A DNA stretch of 64,000 nt from a virus, in IMG/VR virus record IMGVR_UViG_3300021478_000015, positions 92,984-156,983 of that record; one strand, 5' to 3'. Positions 1-8,000 of the stretch are shown piece after piece. Each line of letters begins with the position of its first letter. The first letter of the stretch is position 1. A program made the position numbers and the translations under genes. The notes under the pieces are model-generated. The model saw only the letters and a program-made list of their open reading frames with translations, made no database searches and was not told where the DNA came from.

Positions 1-1
1 T

Positions 2-40
2 CATGTGATCAAGACCTGGGCGGACAGCCATGACCTCTGA
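2..40 (+). CDS. 3' end of an upstream gene (partial)
   Basis: The second frame is open from the window edge to a TGA at 38-40 and ends HVIKTWADSHDL. Its codons have G or C at nearly every third position, like the neighbouring genes, so it is probably the tail of a gene that starts upstream. Another frame ends at a TGA overlapping the next ATG (31-33) but has a poorer third-base pattern. Function cannot be inferred. Confidence 0.35.
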   Translation, partial: HVIKTWADSHDL

Positions 41-224
41 GCAGATCGTTGACGCCATCATCTCCGACCTGGCCGGTCGCAGTGCGATCGGCAAGGCCTG
101 GGAGCAGATCGATGCTGACATCCAGGCTGAGATCCGCGCTATCTGGCTCGGTTATATCGAGGACAAGAGCGAGGTCTTCTTTGGCTCGCAGGGAGATGAC
201 CCCCATGGCATCGACCCGCCATGA
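30..224 (+). CDS. Small hypothetical protein
   Basis: This is a 64-residue, mildly acidic protein with no signal peptide or membrane segment. It starts within the end of the preceding reading frame, and its stop overlaps the ATG of the next gene by four bases, so it is part of a tightly packed rightward operon. The first 45 residues look largely helical. I do not recognise the family. Confidence 0.6.
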   Translation: MTSEQIVDAIISDLAGRSAIGKAWEQIDADIQAEIRAIWLGYIEDKSEVFFGSQGDDPHGIDPP

Positions 225-625
225 GTAGCGCCCCCTGCTCGACCTGCCCTTGGCGCAAGTCCTCGACCCTGGGTGGCTACGACATACCGGGCTTCGGCCT
301 GGATCTCATGAGAGGCCTCTCCTGCACCGTCTCCGCCCGTGGGATCCGCACCGATGAGTTCCGGCCCACTATGGCCTGCCACGGCTCCTCAGAGGACCAC
401 AACCAGATCTGCCGGGGCTACGCCTATGTCGAGGGCTGGTCCAACCTCAGCTTCCGGCTGATGGCCATGCGGGGAGAGATCGTCCTGGACGAGCTTGACC
501 GGGCCTGCGGGGGGCTCGACCTGTGGGACAACTTCTGGGAGATGCTAGACGCCTACGAGGAAGTGAGGAGGAATGATAACTCCACAGGATTTTCATCTTC
601 AAGATCTGTTGGTCCTGTCTGTTGA
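221..625 (+). CDS. DUF6283-like Cys-rich small protein
   Basis: The 134-residue product opens with a C-x2-CPWR motif (residues 6-12) and later has MACHGSS and a further Cys-containing segment (NQICRGYAYV). This arrangement resembles DUF6283-type small proteins of actinobacteria and their phages, whose function is unknown; the Cys and His residues suggest metal binding. The start overlaps the upstream stop (ATGA). The last 16 or so residues, after EEVRRND, are read through the beginning of the next, more AT-rich gene. This 53-base overlap is unusually long here, and the tail (NSTGFSSSRSVGPVC) looks like out-of-frame sequence. The end may therefore have been extended when the neighbouring gene arrived. 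Confidence 0.7.
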   Translation: MSSAPCSTCPWRKSSTLGGYDIPGFGLDLMRGLSCTVSARGIRTDEFRPTMACHGSSEDHNQICRGYAYVEGWSNLSFRLMAMRGEIVLDELDRACGGLDLWDNFWEMLDAYEEVRRNDNSTGFSSSRSVGPVC

Positions 626-899
626 TGATTTTGGTGATTTAGCCATCCATCACCTGGATGCACTTAGAGAGCTTTTCCCATTAGATGTAGATGTGGCAGA
701 GCCTCAGGAGTTCATAATAAAGGCGGAGGACTTTGACATTGATAAGATTGATATCATCTTTCTAAAGTCTTTTCGTGAGTACATGCAATCTGGTTCTGAT
801 CCACAGGCCAAAGCCATTATTGAGCACCTTCTCAAGTGTGTAGCTAATGTTCACGAAACAAGTTCGGGTGGTAGTTTTGATTACAGGCTCAATGACTGA
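573..899 (+). CDS. Acidic hypothetical protein in an AT-rich patch
   Basis: This 108-residue acidic protein (DVDVAEPQEF, AEDFDIDKID) has clearly lower GC and more A/T third positions than its neighbours. A GAGGAGGA ribosome binding site lies just before the ATG. The gene overlaps the end of the upstream gene by 53 bases and the start of the next by eight. No motif identifies a function. The composition suggests recent acquisition, which is inference. Confidence 0.65.
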   Translation: MITPQDFHLQDLLVLSVDDFGDLAIHHLDALRELFPLDVDVAEPQEFIIKAEDFDIDKIDIIFLKSFREYMQSGSDPQAKAIIEHLLKCVANVHETSSGGSFDYRLND

Positions 900-1068
900 C
901 GCCACCATCATCGAGCGCATCAAGGAACTGGGCATTGATGCCACCCGGCTGAAGGCTTGTATGGACTCAAAGGATCATTGGGGCGACATGATCCACGCCT
1001 TCGAATACCTCACGGTATGTGGGGTGGTTTGTGATGCCATGCTGGCTGCCGAAGCAGAAAGGAAGTGA
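892..1068 (+). CDS. Small hypothetical protein
   Basis: The 58-residue protein begins MTDATIIERIKELGID. I chose this ATG, which overlaps the upstream stop, over an in-frame ATG at 847, because the extra residues would overlap the preceding gene by 53 bases. It looks helical and soluble. No family was recognised. Confidence 0.6.
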   Translation: MTDATIIERIKELGIDATRLKACMDSKDHWGDMIHAFEYLTVCGVVCDAMLAAEAERK

Positions 1069-1075
1069 ACAGGAC

Positions 1076-1252
1076 ATGAATCTGATCATCGATCATCAAT
1101 GGAAGGTCATTGGTAAGCCATGGCTACATCGTAAGGAGAGGAATGGAGTCATCCATTATTCGGCTCTTGATCTCTTTACTGGACGTAGGACCAGGCGTAT
1201 TCAAAGGCCAGGGTACGAGAACTATGATCGGCTCCTGGAGTTGATGGGATGA
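1076..1252 (+). CDS. Small hypothetical basic protein
   Basis: The product starts MNLIIDHQWKVIGKPW and is 58 residues, Arg-rich (TGRRTRRIQRPG) and predicted to be mostly beta structure. The start at 1076 sits seven bases after the upstream stop with AGGA nearby; the longer frame from 1019 is entirely shadow. Its stop overlaps the next start (ATGA). Function unknown. Confidence 0.6.
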   Translation: MNLIIDHQWKVIGKPWLHRKERNGVIHYSALDLFTGRRTRRIQRPGYENYDRLLELMG

Positions 1253-1509
1253 CCTATCAGACGCATCCGGCTGAACGCCGGGATGACAGCGGCAACATCA
1301 TCCCCATGGATCACCGCTATCTCCACCTGGCGGAGGCCCGTGGCAAGGCCCATCGTCTCAGCCCTGAGCAGCTAGCCGTGGAGCTTGACACGATGGGCGA
1401 TGCCATCGAGGCCAACGTCATCCTGACCCGCAAGTGGCACCAGGCCATAGTCGAGGAAGCCGCCCAGCGCCTGCGGGGCGTGGACGGCTCCCTCAAAGGT
1501 CAGGCTTAG
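1249..1509 (+). CDS. Hypothetical protein
   Basis: This is an 86-residue soluble, probably helical protein (TYQTHPAERRDDSGN at the start, then LSPEQLAVELDTMGDAIEANV). The ATG overlaps the previous stop by four bases. It is the last gene of the first rightward cluster, and its stop codon region overlaps the end of a converging leftward gene. Function is not recognised. Confidence 0.65.
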   Translation: MTYQTHPAERRDDSGNIIPMDHRYLHLAEARGKAHRLSPEQLAVELDTMGDAIEANVILTRKWHQAIVEEAAQRLRGVDGSLKGQA

Positions 1510-1727
1510 GGAGCGGGTGGCGTCTCTGGGGTGGTCAGCCCCTGGACGCTGTCGGTGGCGTTGGTGAGATCAGCGATGGCCTGATCGAGTTCACTCCAGT
1601 CCATGTCGGGGTTTTGGGCCTTGGCCGCGTCCATGGCGGTCTTGACGGCCGCGACGGCTGTGTTCAGGTCCACGATCTCGGCCTGGATCGCGGACACTCG
1701 CCTATCGAGGTTCTCCTGGTTGGACAT
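1506..1727 (-). CDS. Short coiled-coil protein
   Basis: The 73-residue product has heptad-like spacing (NQENLDRRVSAIQAEIVDL, then AVAAVKTAMDAAKA) followed by MDWSELDQAIADL and a Pro-rich tail. Small coiled-coil proteins of this kind are common in actinophages, often of unknown role. The start at 1727 is preceded by AGGTGG at a suitable distance; a GTG at 1820 in the same frame would add a Trp-rich leader (WAWMWTRWERW) that lacks a good ribosome binding site. It is one of few leftward genes in the window and converges on the gene ending at 1509. Confidence 0.55.
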   Translation of the reverse strand: MSNQENLDRRVSAIQAEIVDLNTAVAAVKTAMDAAKAQNPDMDWSELDQAIADLTNATDSVQGLTTPETPPAP

Positions 1728-1951
1728 GAGCCTTGCCACCTGCCTTTCTAGTAAGCGAACTCTCTCCCATATATTCCACCGCTCCCACCGTGTCCACATC
1801 CACGCCCACACCGTGGTCACCTTAGGCGCGGCGGCGAGAAGTTCCCGGCTTCCAGCCTCGGGCGGAGAGATTGAGGACTAGATGGGTGCCGGGTTGCCCC
1901 TCGCCGCCAAATCAATCTTGACACTCCGGACACCAAGCCTCCTTCCTCCGT

Positions 1952-2185
1952 ATGGGAGGAGATGTGAAGGCCAAGTTGGTAACCCGCGCCGAGCTAGCCG
2001 CCCTGGTGGGGCCAGGCCATGCCACCGGGGTGGTCCGCAACGGTTGCTCGCCGGAGGACTGGCGAGTGTGGACCAAGCACGTCGAAGAGCAGGGTCAGCC
2101 CACCCAGCCGAACCGGGCCGGGCGGCGGGCGACCAAGCGCCTCAAGCAGAAGGCCTTGACCAAGAAGCGCATTAGGAGCGCTTGA
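1952..2185 (+). CDS. Small basic hypothetical protein
   Basis: This 77-residue protein ends in a strongly basic helix (NRAGRRATKRLKQKALTKKR), a type of tail often seen in small actinophage proteins and compatible with nucleic-acid or tail-chaperone contacts; the role is not known. Its start is uncertain: GTG at 1964 in the same frame lies too close to a GGAGGAG tract, and the ATG at 1952 has no clear site. The gene overlaps the 3' end of the leftward surface-protein gene by 14 bases. Confidence 0.5.
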   Translation: MGGDVKAKLVTRAELAALVGPGHATGVVRNGCSPEDWRVWTKHVEEQGQPTQPNRAGRRATKRLKQKALTKKRIRSA

Positions 2186-3278
2186 ACCGGCGGGTCAGCA
2201 GCACGATCACCCCACCGGCCATGACCAGCAGCAGGCCCGAGCCCAGGCCCAGGCGGGTGTTGGAGCCGGTGAACGGCAGGGTGCCAGAAGCTGACGCCGG
2301 GGTGACCAGAGCGGGAACAGCGGTCTCCGGGGTGATGGTCTGGACCGCAGGGGTGCCGGGGCCGCCAGGAGTGGTCTGACCCGGCGGGAGCGTGGTGCCC
2401 GAAGGGGCAACGGTGGTGCCCGTGGGGGCAATCGTGGTCGTTGCACTGGGCAGCGTTGTGCCGGTTGGTGCAGTGGTGGTGGCTCCCGGAGCCGTGGTGG
2501 TGGTCACCGCGAACTGGGTGGTGAAGTTGATCACGCACAGGGCGTCCTCACCCTGATCCAGAGTGGTGGAGGCCGGGGTGAAAGAAGCGCTGCCGACACA
2601 GGACCAGCCCGAGTTGGTGTACCCCTCCGACTGGGCCAGAGGAGACAAGGTGTCGAAGAGCCCATAGGTGCCGGGTGGCACCACCGCGAAGGTCACACCA
2701 GGGCTATCGGTGATGCCCGAGAGGCTGACCGGCCCAGAGGCATCCAGAGTGAAGTCAGCCAGGGTGGCCGTACCGCCGTTCACCGTCGCCGCCAGGGTCA
2801 GGATGGTCAGGTTGGGCTGCTCGGTGGTGGTCGTTTCACCAGGCTGCGTGGTAGTGGTCTCGGCCGGTTGGGTGGTGGTCGTTTGCTCCGGCTGAGTAGT
2901 GGTGGTCTCCATGGGTTGCGTAGTGGTGGTCTGTTCCGGCTGAGTAGTAGTGGTTTGCTCTGGTTGGGTGGTGGTCGTTTCGTGTGGCTGAGTGGTGGTG
3001 GTCATCTCAGGCTTGGTGGTGGTGGTCTGGTGCGGCTGCGTGGTGGTCGTTTCCTGCGGTTTGGTCGTTGTCGTTTGATGCGGGTAGGTGGTGGTCGTTT
3101 CGTGTGGTGGCTTGGTGGTGGTGGTCGGATACGTCACCTTGGTGGTGGTGGTGCCGCAGTTGTAGCCACACCCGCCTGGAGGGGCTTGTCCGGCCGAGGC
3201 CGTGCTCGGCTGGAACAACAGGACCACTCCGAGGAGCCCAGCCAGCACGGTGACGACCTGGACAGCGTATTTCCTCAT
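2172..3278 (-). CDS. Secreted LPFTG cell-wall-anchored surface protein with Thr-rich stalk
   Basis: The 368-residue protein has all parts of a sortase substrate. Residues 1-28 form a Sec signal peptide (MRKYAVQ, hydrophobic core, STASAG). Residues 43-154 are a Thr-rich stalk of about thirteen octapeptides. Residues about 156-255 form a prealbumin/SpaA-like beta domain with the pattern ADFTL...PPGTYGLFDTL...WSCVG...LCVINFT. A second Thr/Pro stalk follows, then LPFTG at 334-338, a membrane segment (about 344-362) and the tail RRFKRS. By family knowledge a host sortase would cut at LPFTG and link the protein to peptidoglycan. The ATG is preceded by AAAGGA. The gene runs against its neighbours, which suggests independent control. 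It shares its architecture with the protein at 3741-4589. Why a phage displays such a protein is unknown; receptor masking, superinfection exclusion or lysogenic conversion are possibilities. Confidence 0.85.
   Translation of the reverse strand: MRKYAVQVVTVLAGLLGVVLLFQPSTASAGQAPPGGCGYNCGTTTTKVTYPTTTTKPPHETTTTYPHQTTTTKPQETTTTQPHQTTTTKPEMTTTTQPHETTTTQPEQTTTTQPEQTTTTQPMETTTTQPEQTTTTQPAETTTTQPGETTTTEQPNLTILTLAATVNGGTATLADFTLDASGPVSLSGITDSPGVTFAVVPPGTYGLFDTLSPLAQSEGYTNSGWSCVGSASFTPASTTLDQGEDALCVINFTTQFAVTTTTAPGATTTAPTGTTLPSATTTIAPTGTTVAPSGTTLPPGQTTPGGPGTPAVQTITPETAVPALVTPASASGTLPFTGSNTRLGLGSGLLLVMAGGVIVLLTRRFKRS
2817..3152 (-). repeat. Tandem octapeptide (24-bp) repeat encoding Thr-rich stalk
   Basis: About thirteen in-frame units of the form x-TTTT-(Q/K/Y)-P-x follow one another, for example ETTTTQPH and QTTTTQPE. 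The period is 24 bases. Codon choice varies between units, so the repeat has drifted at the DNA level while the protein pattern is kept. It encodes the membrane-distal stalk of the LPFTG protein. Confidence 0.85.
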
Positions 3279-3347
3279 GGTGTTCCTTTCAGCCTCGATG
3301 CCCTTATTGAGGCGCTGTTATCTTGGCTCTGGTGCTGGACATTAGCA

Positions 3348-3542
3348 ATGGTCAATAATCCCGAGAGACTGCCGGACTTCGAGGCTGGTCCCTGCCCAGC
3401 CTTAGAACGCTGCGTCGATCCTGAGACCTGCGTCGAGCCTCTACGCTGCATGATAGATCGGGCCACGGCGGCCATCGGCAACCCCCGCTTCATGATGATC
3501 GACACCAAGTTCTACTATGTTTATCCCGTTCAGGAGAAATAG
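3348..3542 (+). CDS. Small four-cysteine protein
   Basis: The frame opened at this ATG gives 64 residues with four cysteines spaced exactly six apart (C16, C22, C28, C34; CPALERCVDPETCVEPLRC). The C-terminal half reads like a folded protein (GNPRFMMIDTKFYYVYPVQ). The even spacing could form a metal knuckle or disulfide-linked turns. It lies next to the divergent start of the LPFTG gene and eight bases upstream of the next gene. Function unknown. The longer frame to the left is a shadow of the Thr-rich gene. Confidence 0.5.
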   Translation: MVNNPERLPDFEAGPCPALERCVDPETCVEPLRCMIDRATAAIGNPRFMMIDTKFYYVYPVQEK

Positions 3543-3549
3543 AAACAGG

Positions 3550-3744
3550 ATGACCCGTTGGATCATCGAAGTCTCCCATGATGGGGCCATCGATATCATG
3601 CGGAATGGCAAGGCCTTCGCTTATGACCTCGATGACTACGACGAGGCCTTTGCTCGTATCAAGAAGGACAAGCGCTATCAGAAGGGGGATAGAGTGGAGA
3701 TGGTTGATCCGGATGGATACCGGCGTAAGATCACGTCCCTGTGA
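3550..3744 (+). CDS. Small hypothetical protein
   Basis: The 64-residue product begins MTRWIIEVSHDGAIDIMRNG and has a compact alpha/beta look with a charged end (KKDKRYQKGDRVEMVDPDGYRRK). The start at 3550 was preferred to an ATG at 3517 that would overlap the previous gene; ACAGG lies just upstream. Its stop overlaps the GTG of the next gene. Function unknown. Confidence 0.6.
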   Translation: MTRWIIEVSHDGAIDIMRNGKAFAYDLDDYDEAFARIKKDKRYQKGDRVEMVDPDGYRRKITSL

Positions 3745-4589
3745 AGTGGGCCTCGATAAAGCGTCCGATCATTGCCGCCGGGATTGTCGGATGCTTGATC
3801 GGCATCACCTTGCTGAGCCTGGACGTGACCAAGTCCACAGCCGCTCCCCAGTCGCACGCTGACCCGCTGCTGACCCTGGCCAAGGAGGTCATCAACCTGG
3901 AGGGTGGCACCGCCGTGGCCGCCGACTTCACCTTGATGGCCATCGGCCCGGTCACCGTCTCCGGCCCGGCCAACACCGCCGCGGTCCGTAATCAGCCGGT
4001 GCCGATCGGGACCTACCAGCTACGGGAGTCCGGCCCGGCCAACTACGTCCCCTCGATCTGGGAGTGCCTGGGCAGCTTCGTGTCGTCCACCAGCAACTCG
4101 GTGACCCTGGCCGAGGGCGACAACGCCACCTGCCTGATCACCAACACCTTCCGTCCTCCCACCACCACCACGACCACCACCACCGTGCCGGGCACCACCA
4201 CCACCACGGTGCCGGGGGCGACGACGACCACCACACCGGGTGAGACGACCACCACGGTGCCTCGGTCCACCACTACCGCTGTCCCGGCCACCACCGTGCC
4301 TGAGACTACGGTGCCGGGCGCGCCCACCACTACGCTGCCACCCGAGTTCACCGTGCCGACCGTGCCGGGTCAGACCACCACCACCGTGGCCGTCCCTCCT
4401 TTGCTGCCTCCTGCACCGGGGCCAGGCGCGCCTGCGGCCGCCGGGATCCCCCCGGCTACCCTTCCCCTGGCCTCCACCGGCAGCGATACTGGCCAGTACG
4501 CCGGGATCGGGGTCCTGGCCCTGTTGGCCGGACTGGGCTTGGTGGTCCTCGCCCGCGGCAGGAAGAAGAAGGTGGATGACCACGGCTGA
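3741..4589 (+). CDS. Secreted LASTG cell-wall-anchored surface protein
   Basis: This 282-residue protein is a second sortase substrate. It has a signal peptide or signal anchor (residues about 7-35, IIAAGIVGCLIGITLLSL), a prealbumin/SpaA-like domain (about 42-138: ADFTLMAIGP, IGTYQLRESGP, WECLGS, CLITNTF), a Thr/Pro/Val stalk (139-240), LASTG at 243-247, a membrane segment (about 253-271) and a basic end (RGRKKK). LAxTG motifs are typical of class E sortases of high-GC Gram-positives, whereas its neighbour at 2172-3278 has a classical LPxTG. The GTG start overlaps the upstream stop by four bases. The folded domain is clearly related to that of the leftward protein (same ADFTL, GTY and WxC landmarks), so the pair looks like a duplication that diverged in anchor and orientation. 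Confidence 0.85.
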   Translation: MKWASIKRPIIAAGIVGCLIGITLLSLDVTKSTAAPQSHADPLLTLAKEVINLEGGTAVAADFTLMAIGPVTVSGPANTAAVRNQPVPIGTYQLRESGPANYVPSIWECLGSFVSSTSNSVTLAEGDNATCLITNTFRPPTTTTTTTTVPGTTTTTVPGATTTTTPGETTTTVPRSTTTAVPATTVPETTVPGAPTTTLPPEFTVPTVPGQTTTTVAVPPLLPPAPGPGAPAAAGIPPATLPLASTGSDTGQYAGIGVLALLAGLGLVVLARGRKKKVDDHG

Positions 4590-4785
4590 GATCCCAGACG
4601 GCTTCGAGGAGTGGCTGCACACCGGCATCGAAGCGGGTTACTGCTCCGAGGTGGTGTGCAACACCCATGATGGGCTGCCTTCGTCCGCAGCCGAGGACGC
4701 CGAGTGGGAGGCCGGGGGTGATCCCTGCGTCCCGGCGGTACGGCTGTTCTGGTCCATGGAGACGGGTCAGCGCACCGATGGCTGA
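4576..4785 (+). CDS. Small hypothetical protein
   Basis: The 69-residue protein begins MTTAEIPDGFEEWLHTGIEAG and contains three Cys (CSEVVC and GDPCV) around a short acidic stretch; FEEWLHxGxxxGYCS...C is a pattern met in small actinophage zinc-type proteins. The ATG overlaps the end of the surface-protein gene by 14 bases. Function is unknown. Confidence 0.65.
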   Translation: MTTAEIPDGFEEWLHTGIEAGYCSEVVCNTHDGLPSSAAEDAEWEAGGDPCVPAVRLFWSMETGQRTDG

Positions 4786-5011
4786 CCGGCCCGGCGAGGA
4801 CGAGCTATTGCAGAAGGTGGTGAAGGAGGCCGCCTTGAGGTCCGACACCGACCCCCAGGTCCATGCCGAGATCGAGATGGTCCACCAGATGATGGTCAAG
4901 ATGGTGAACGAGTTCGGGTGGATCGATGACGACGGCCACCCCCTGATCTACACCGCCGCCGCCCTGGCCATCACCCTGCACGATCCTATGGATGGCCACC
5001 CCTTCTTCTGA
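4778..5011 (+). CDS. Hypothetical acidic helical protein
   Basis: The product (77 residues, MADRPGEDELLQKVVKEAAL) is acidic and mostly helical. The chosen ATG overlaps the upstream stop by eight bases; the longer frame from 4667 is shadow. Its TGA is followed immediately by the first copy of the CTGTC/CGAAG element and then the giant protease gene, so it ends the early accessory cluster. Function unknown. Confidence 0.65.
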   Translation: MADRPGEDELLQKVVKEAALRSDTDPQVHAEIEMVHQMMVKMVNEFGWIDDDGHPLIYTAAALAITLHDPMDGHPFF

Positions 5012-5047
5012 CCTGTCCCTGGTCGAGCCAGACCCCCGAAGGTGTGA
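5012..5047 (+). promoter_or_regulatory. CTGTC-24-CGAAG element, copy 1
   Basis: CTGTC starts at 5013, CCAGA at 5028 and CGAAG at 5037, followed by GTGTGA and the ATG of the giant gene at 5048. CTGTC and CGAAG are 24 bases apart, as in all other copies. CTGG/CCAG inside the element can pair as a 4-bp hairpin. The CGAAG block ends six bases before the ATG. It could be a phage promoter giving a near-leaderless message, or a start-associated RNA element. Confidence 0.7.
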
Positions 5048-8000
5048 ATGAAGCACTACGCCGCCCTGGAGATCATCAGCGCTGAGTACGGCGATCAGCA
5101 CTCCCTCCGTCACCTGGCCCATCGGGCGGACTTCACCTACGCGCCACGTCCCGGCTACCTGTACGTCCGCTCCAGGGCCATCAGTTCACGCACGAATGAC
5201 AACTTCGATGACTTCCCGGCCGAGGAGATAGAGAAGGGCTACCGGTCGTTCATCGGGAAGCCAGTGTTCGTTAACCATGTCAACGAGGATCACAAGCGTG
5301 CTCGGGGTGTGGTCATCGATGCCGCCCTGCATCATGATGTGAATCCCAATGGTTCGCCGGATACATGGTGTGAAGTATTGATGGAAGTAGACGCACTACG
5401 CTTTCCGAAGTTGGCTCAAGCGATCGTCCAAGGTCATATCGATCGTACTTCCATGGGTGTTGACGTGGAGTACTCGATCTGTAGTGCCTGTGGTAATAAG
5501 GCCACGAACCCGGCGGAGTATTGTCGTCATATTCCGCAGATGAAGGGCTCGAAGATCGTCCGGCGGAATGCCGCCACCAACCGGCCAGAAGAGACTCTCA
5601 TCTTTGAGACCTGCTATGGGCTGAGCTTCTTCGAGAACTCGTTACTGGTCGAGGATCCCGCCGATCCCACGGCCTACTTCCTGGGCGTGGACGATCGTGG
5701 CCTCAGGATGGCCCAGAAGACCGCACATAGGAAGCTATGTCGGCAATGTCTCACTTCGTCATCATGTGCCGCGTACGGATGTGGGCGTAGCTCAGAGGGC
5801 CTGGGAGCTTTCGTGGCCAGCACACCGGGCAACTTCGACAAGATCCCTCAGCACCACTGGGATTACCTGTCCGATCTGGTGGACCGAGTGGGCCAGCGCG
5901 AGAAGACCCCCAAGGTGTGCTGGCAGGTGTTCTCGGCCATCGATCACAAGCTGGGCTACCCCCAGGAGTCCGGCTACTACCGGGGTGAGGGCCACTACTG
6001 GAATCGCCTGCCGGACGGCTCCATCCTCGATGCCAGCCATGATCAGTTCGAGGAGGACGACGACCCGGTGCGGATCTTCGCCCCTGGTGATCCCGAGCAC
6101 GGCCATTTTAAGACGGCTGTGCGCCACCAGGAGGGCCTGGGAGCCTTCGTGGCGGCCCATGACCTGGACGAGGCTGTGACCTCCTTCAAGCCCTATGCCG
6201 AAGAGCAAGGTTGGCATGATCCGACTTGCGTAGGTGGGCAATGCGACGTGGCCTCGACGGAGTTCGCCCAGCACCTCCATGAGCACGGCATCCCCCATGA
6301 GGTGGTGACCCACTATCCCGAGCCGGGTGGCCCCATGAGCCACAGCGTGGTCGAGGTCGGGGACCACACAGTGGACTGGACGGCTCGCCAGTTTGACCCC
6401 AAGGCGGACTTTCCTCACATCGAGCCCCATCACGTCACCCGCAGTCGCTGGCACCGCACCGAGCCCTACTACGGTGAGATCGAGTATGGCAAGGATTACC
6501 GAGAGGCGTCCTTAGCGGGTGATAAGTCCTGGATCAAAGAGGAGCATGACTACGAGGGTCGTCATGGGGAGCGCCGTCACATCACCCGCACCATGACGGG
6601 AGCATTGCCCACCCATCTGGTCCAGCACTTGATGGGTGTCAAGGGCGAGATACCCGGTGAGCATCGTAATAAGCAAGGTCAGCAATGGGAGGACTTCAAG
6701 TCCGACATCGCTCAGAACGGCATCAAGAACCCCATCTTTATCACCCAGGATCCGGGGGAGCGACCCAAGATCTCCGAGGGCAATCACCGCCGGGACGCGG
6801 CGGTGGAGCTTGGCCATCCCTACGTGCCGGTGGAGATGCGCTACTTCGGTCACGCCGAGCAGGATCCCGACAACCTGGAGGACAAGGCCCAGGCCCACTT
6901 CGATCGGGAGAACCAGATCCGCAGCTTGGGTACTCGCAGGCTCGCCCGTTACGAGCCCGAGCCCGACGCTCCCGAGGAGGGTGAGTACGAGAAGGAGCCC
7001 GATCCTTCGGGTTTCTTCCCCAACGGCATCGCCACCCGTTGGCGACAAGCGCATAAGCCGCTGGTGGCGGACGCCTTGCACGCCTGGAAGGGCGACCCCG
7101 TCAACGCTCTGACTCACTGGCACCACGAACTCAACGACGATCCCCAGCCTGACTCGGGCTCGGGCAAGCAGATGCGAGCCCAGTCCGGGGCTCTGCGCTG
7201 GGAACTTCAAAATAACTCCAAGACGTTCGGACGCAAGCTCTATCGAGGAGTGCCCACCGCCCAGGACCGCCTGCCCAAGGTGGGCGACATCATCGACCAT
7301 GACGACCGGCCGCGGGGCTACTCTTCCAACCGGGCCACGGCTTGGGCCTTCGCCCGCAAGTCGGGCTCCGACCACCTGCGCCGTCCCCTGGTCCCGGTCA
7401 CCTACCAGACCGCGCCGGGCACCCAAGGCCTGCGGATCAAGGACTACGGCACCGGCAGCGGTCTTGATCAGTCCGAGCAGGAGTACGTCCTCCATGGCCA
7501 GCATCAGGTCACCCACGTCGAGTCCACCGACAAGGGCCTCCATGTGCGGACCCGACCGTTACAGAGCTACACGGCCGGGCTCAGAGGCTTTGTGGCCGCA
7601 CGGGGCGATGACCCTGGCCTGGATGAGGCCCTGGACCAGTTGGGAGAGATCCTCTCCCGCCCTTCCCATGCTCCTCCCCCGAAGATCCTGCCCGAGGCCC
7701 ATGAGATGTACGGCGGCTACATCCATGAGCACCCTTCCGGTCACCTGCACGTCTCTGAGGCCCCTGGAGCGCTGTCTAAGCCCCTGGAGAAGCTCTACCG
7801 CATCGTTCACCCTAAGGAGTGGGAGGAGGCCCAGCAGAAGGGCTACCTGCAGTCCAACACGGCCTTCTCGCCGGGTTACACCAGGGCCTCGGCCCAGCCG
7901 GACGAACGCTGGCGGCGGCAATCGGCTGATCCCTCCGAGATTGCCCCCAAGGGCCACACCATAGAGATCGACTACCACCCCGATGACAACTGGCATGCCT

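Noticed and set aside
1918-1923. TTGACA, a perfect -35 hexamer upstream of the gene at 1952
   Set aside because: No -10-like sequence lies 16-19 bases downstream, so a promoter cannot be supported.
2868-3347. Rightward frame opposite the Thr-rich stalk (Gly/Trp/Arg-rich)
   Set aside because: It is a shadow of the repeat. Only its last 64 codons, from the ATG at 3348, look like a real protein and were kept.
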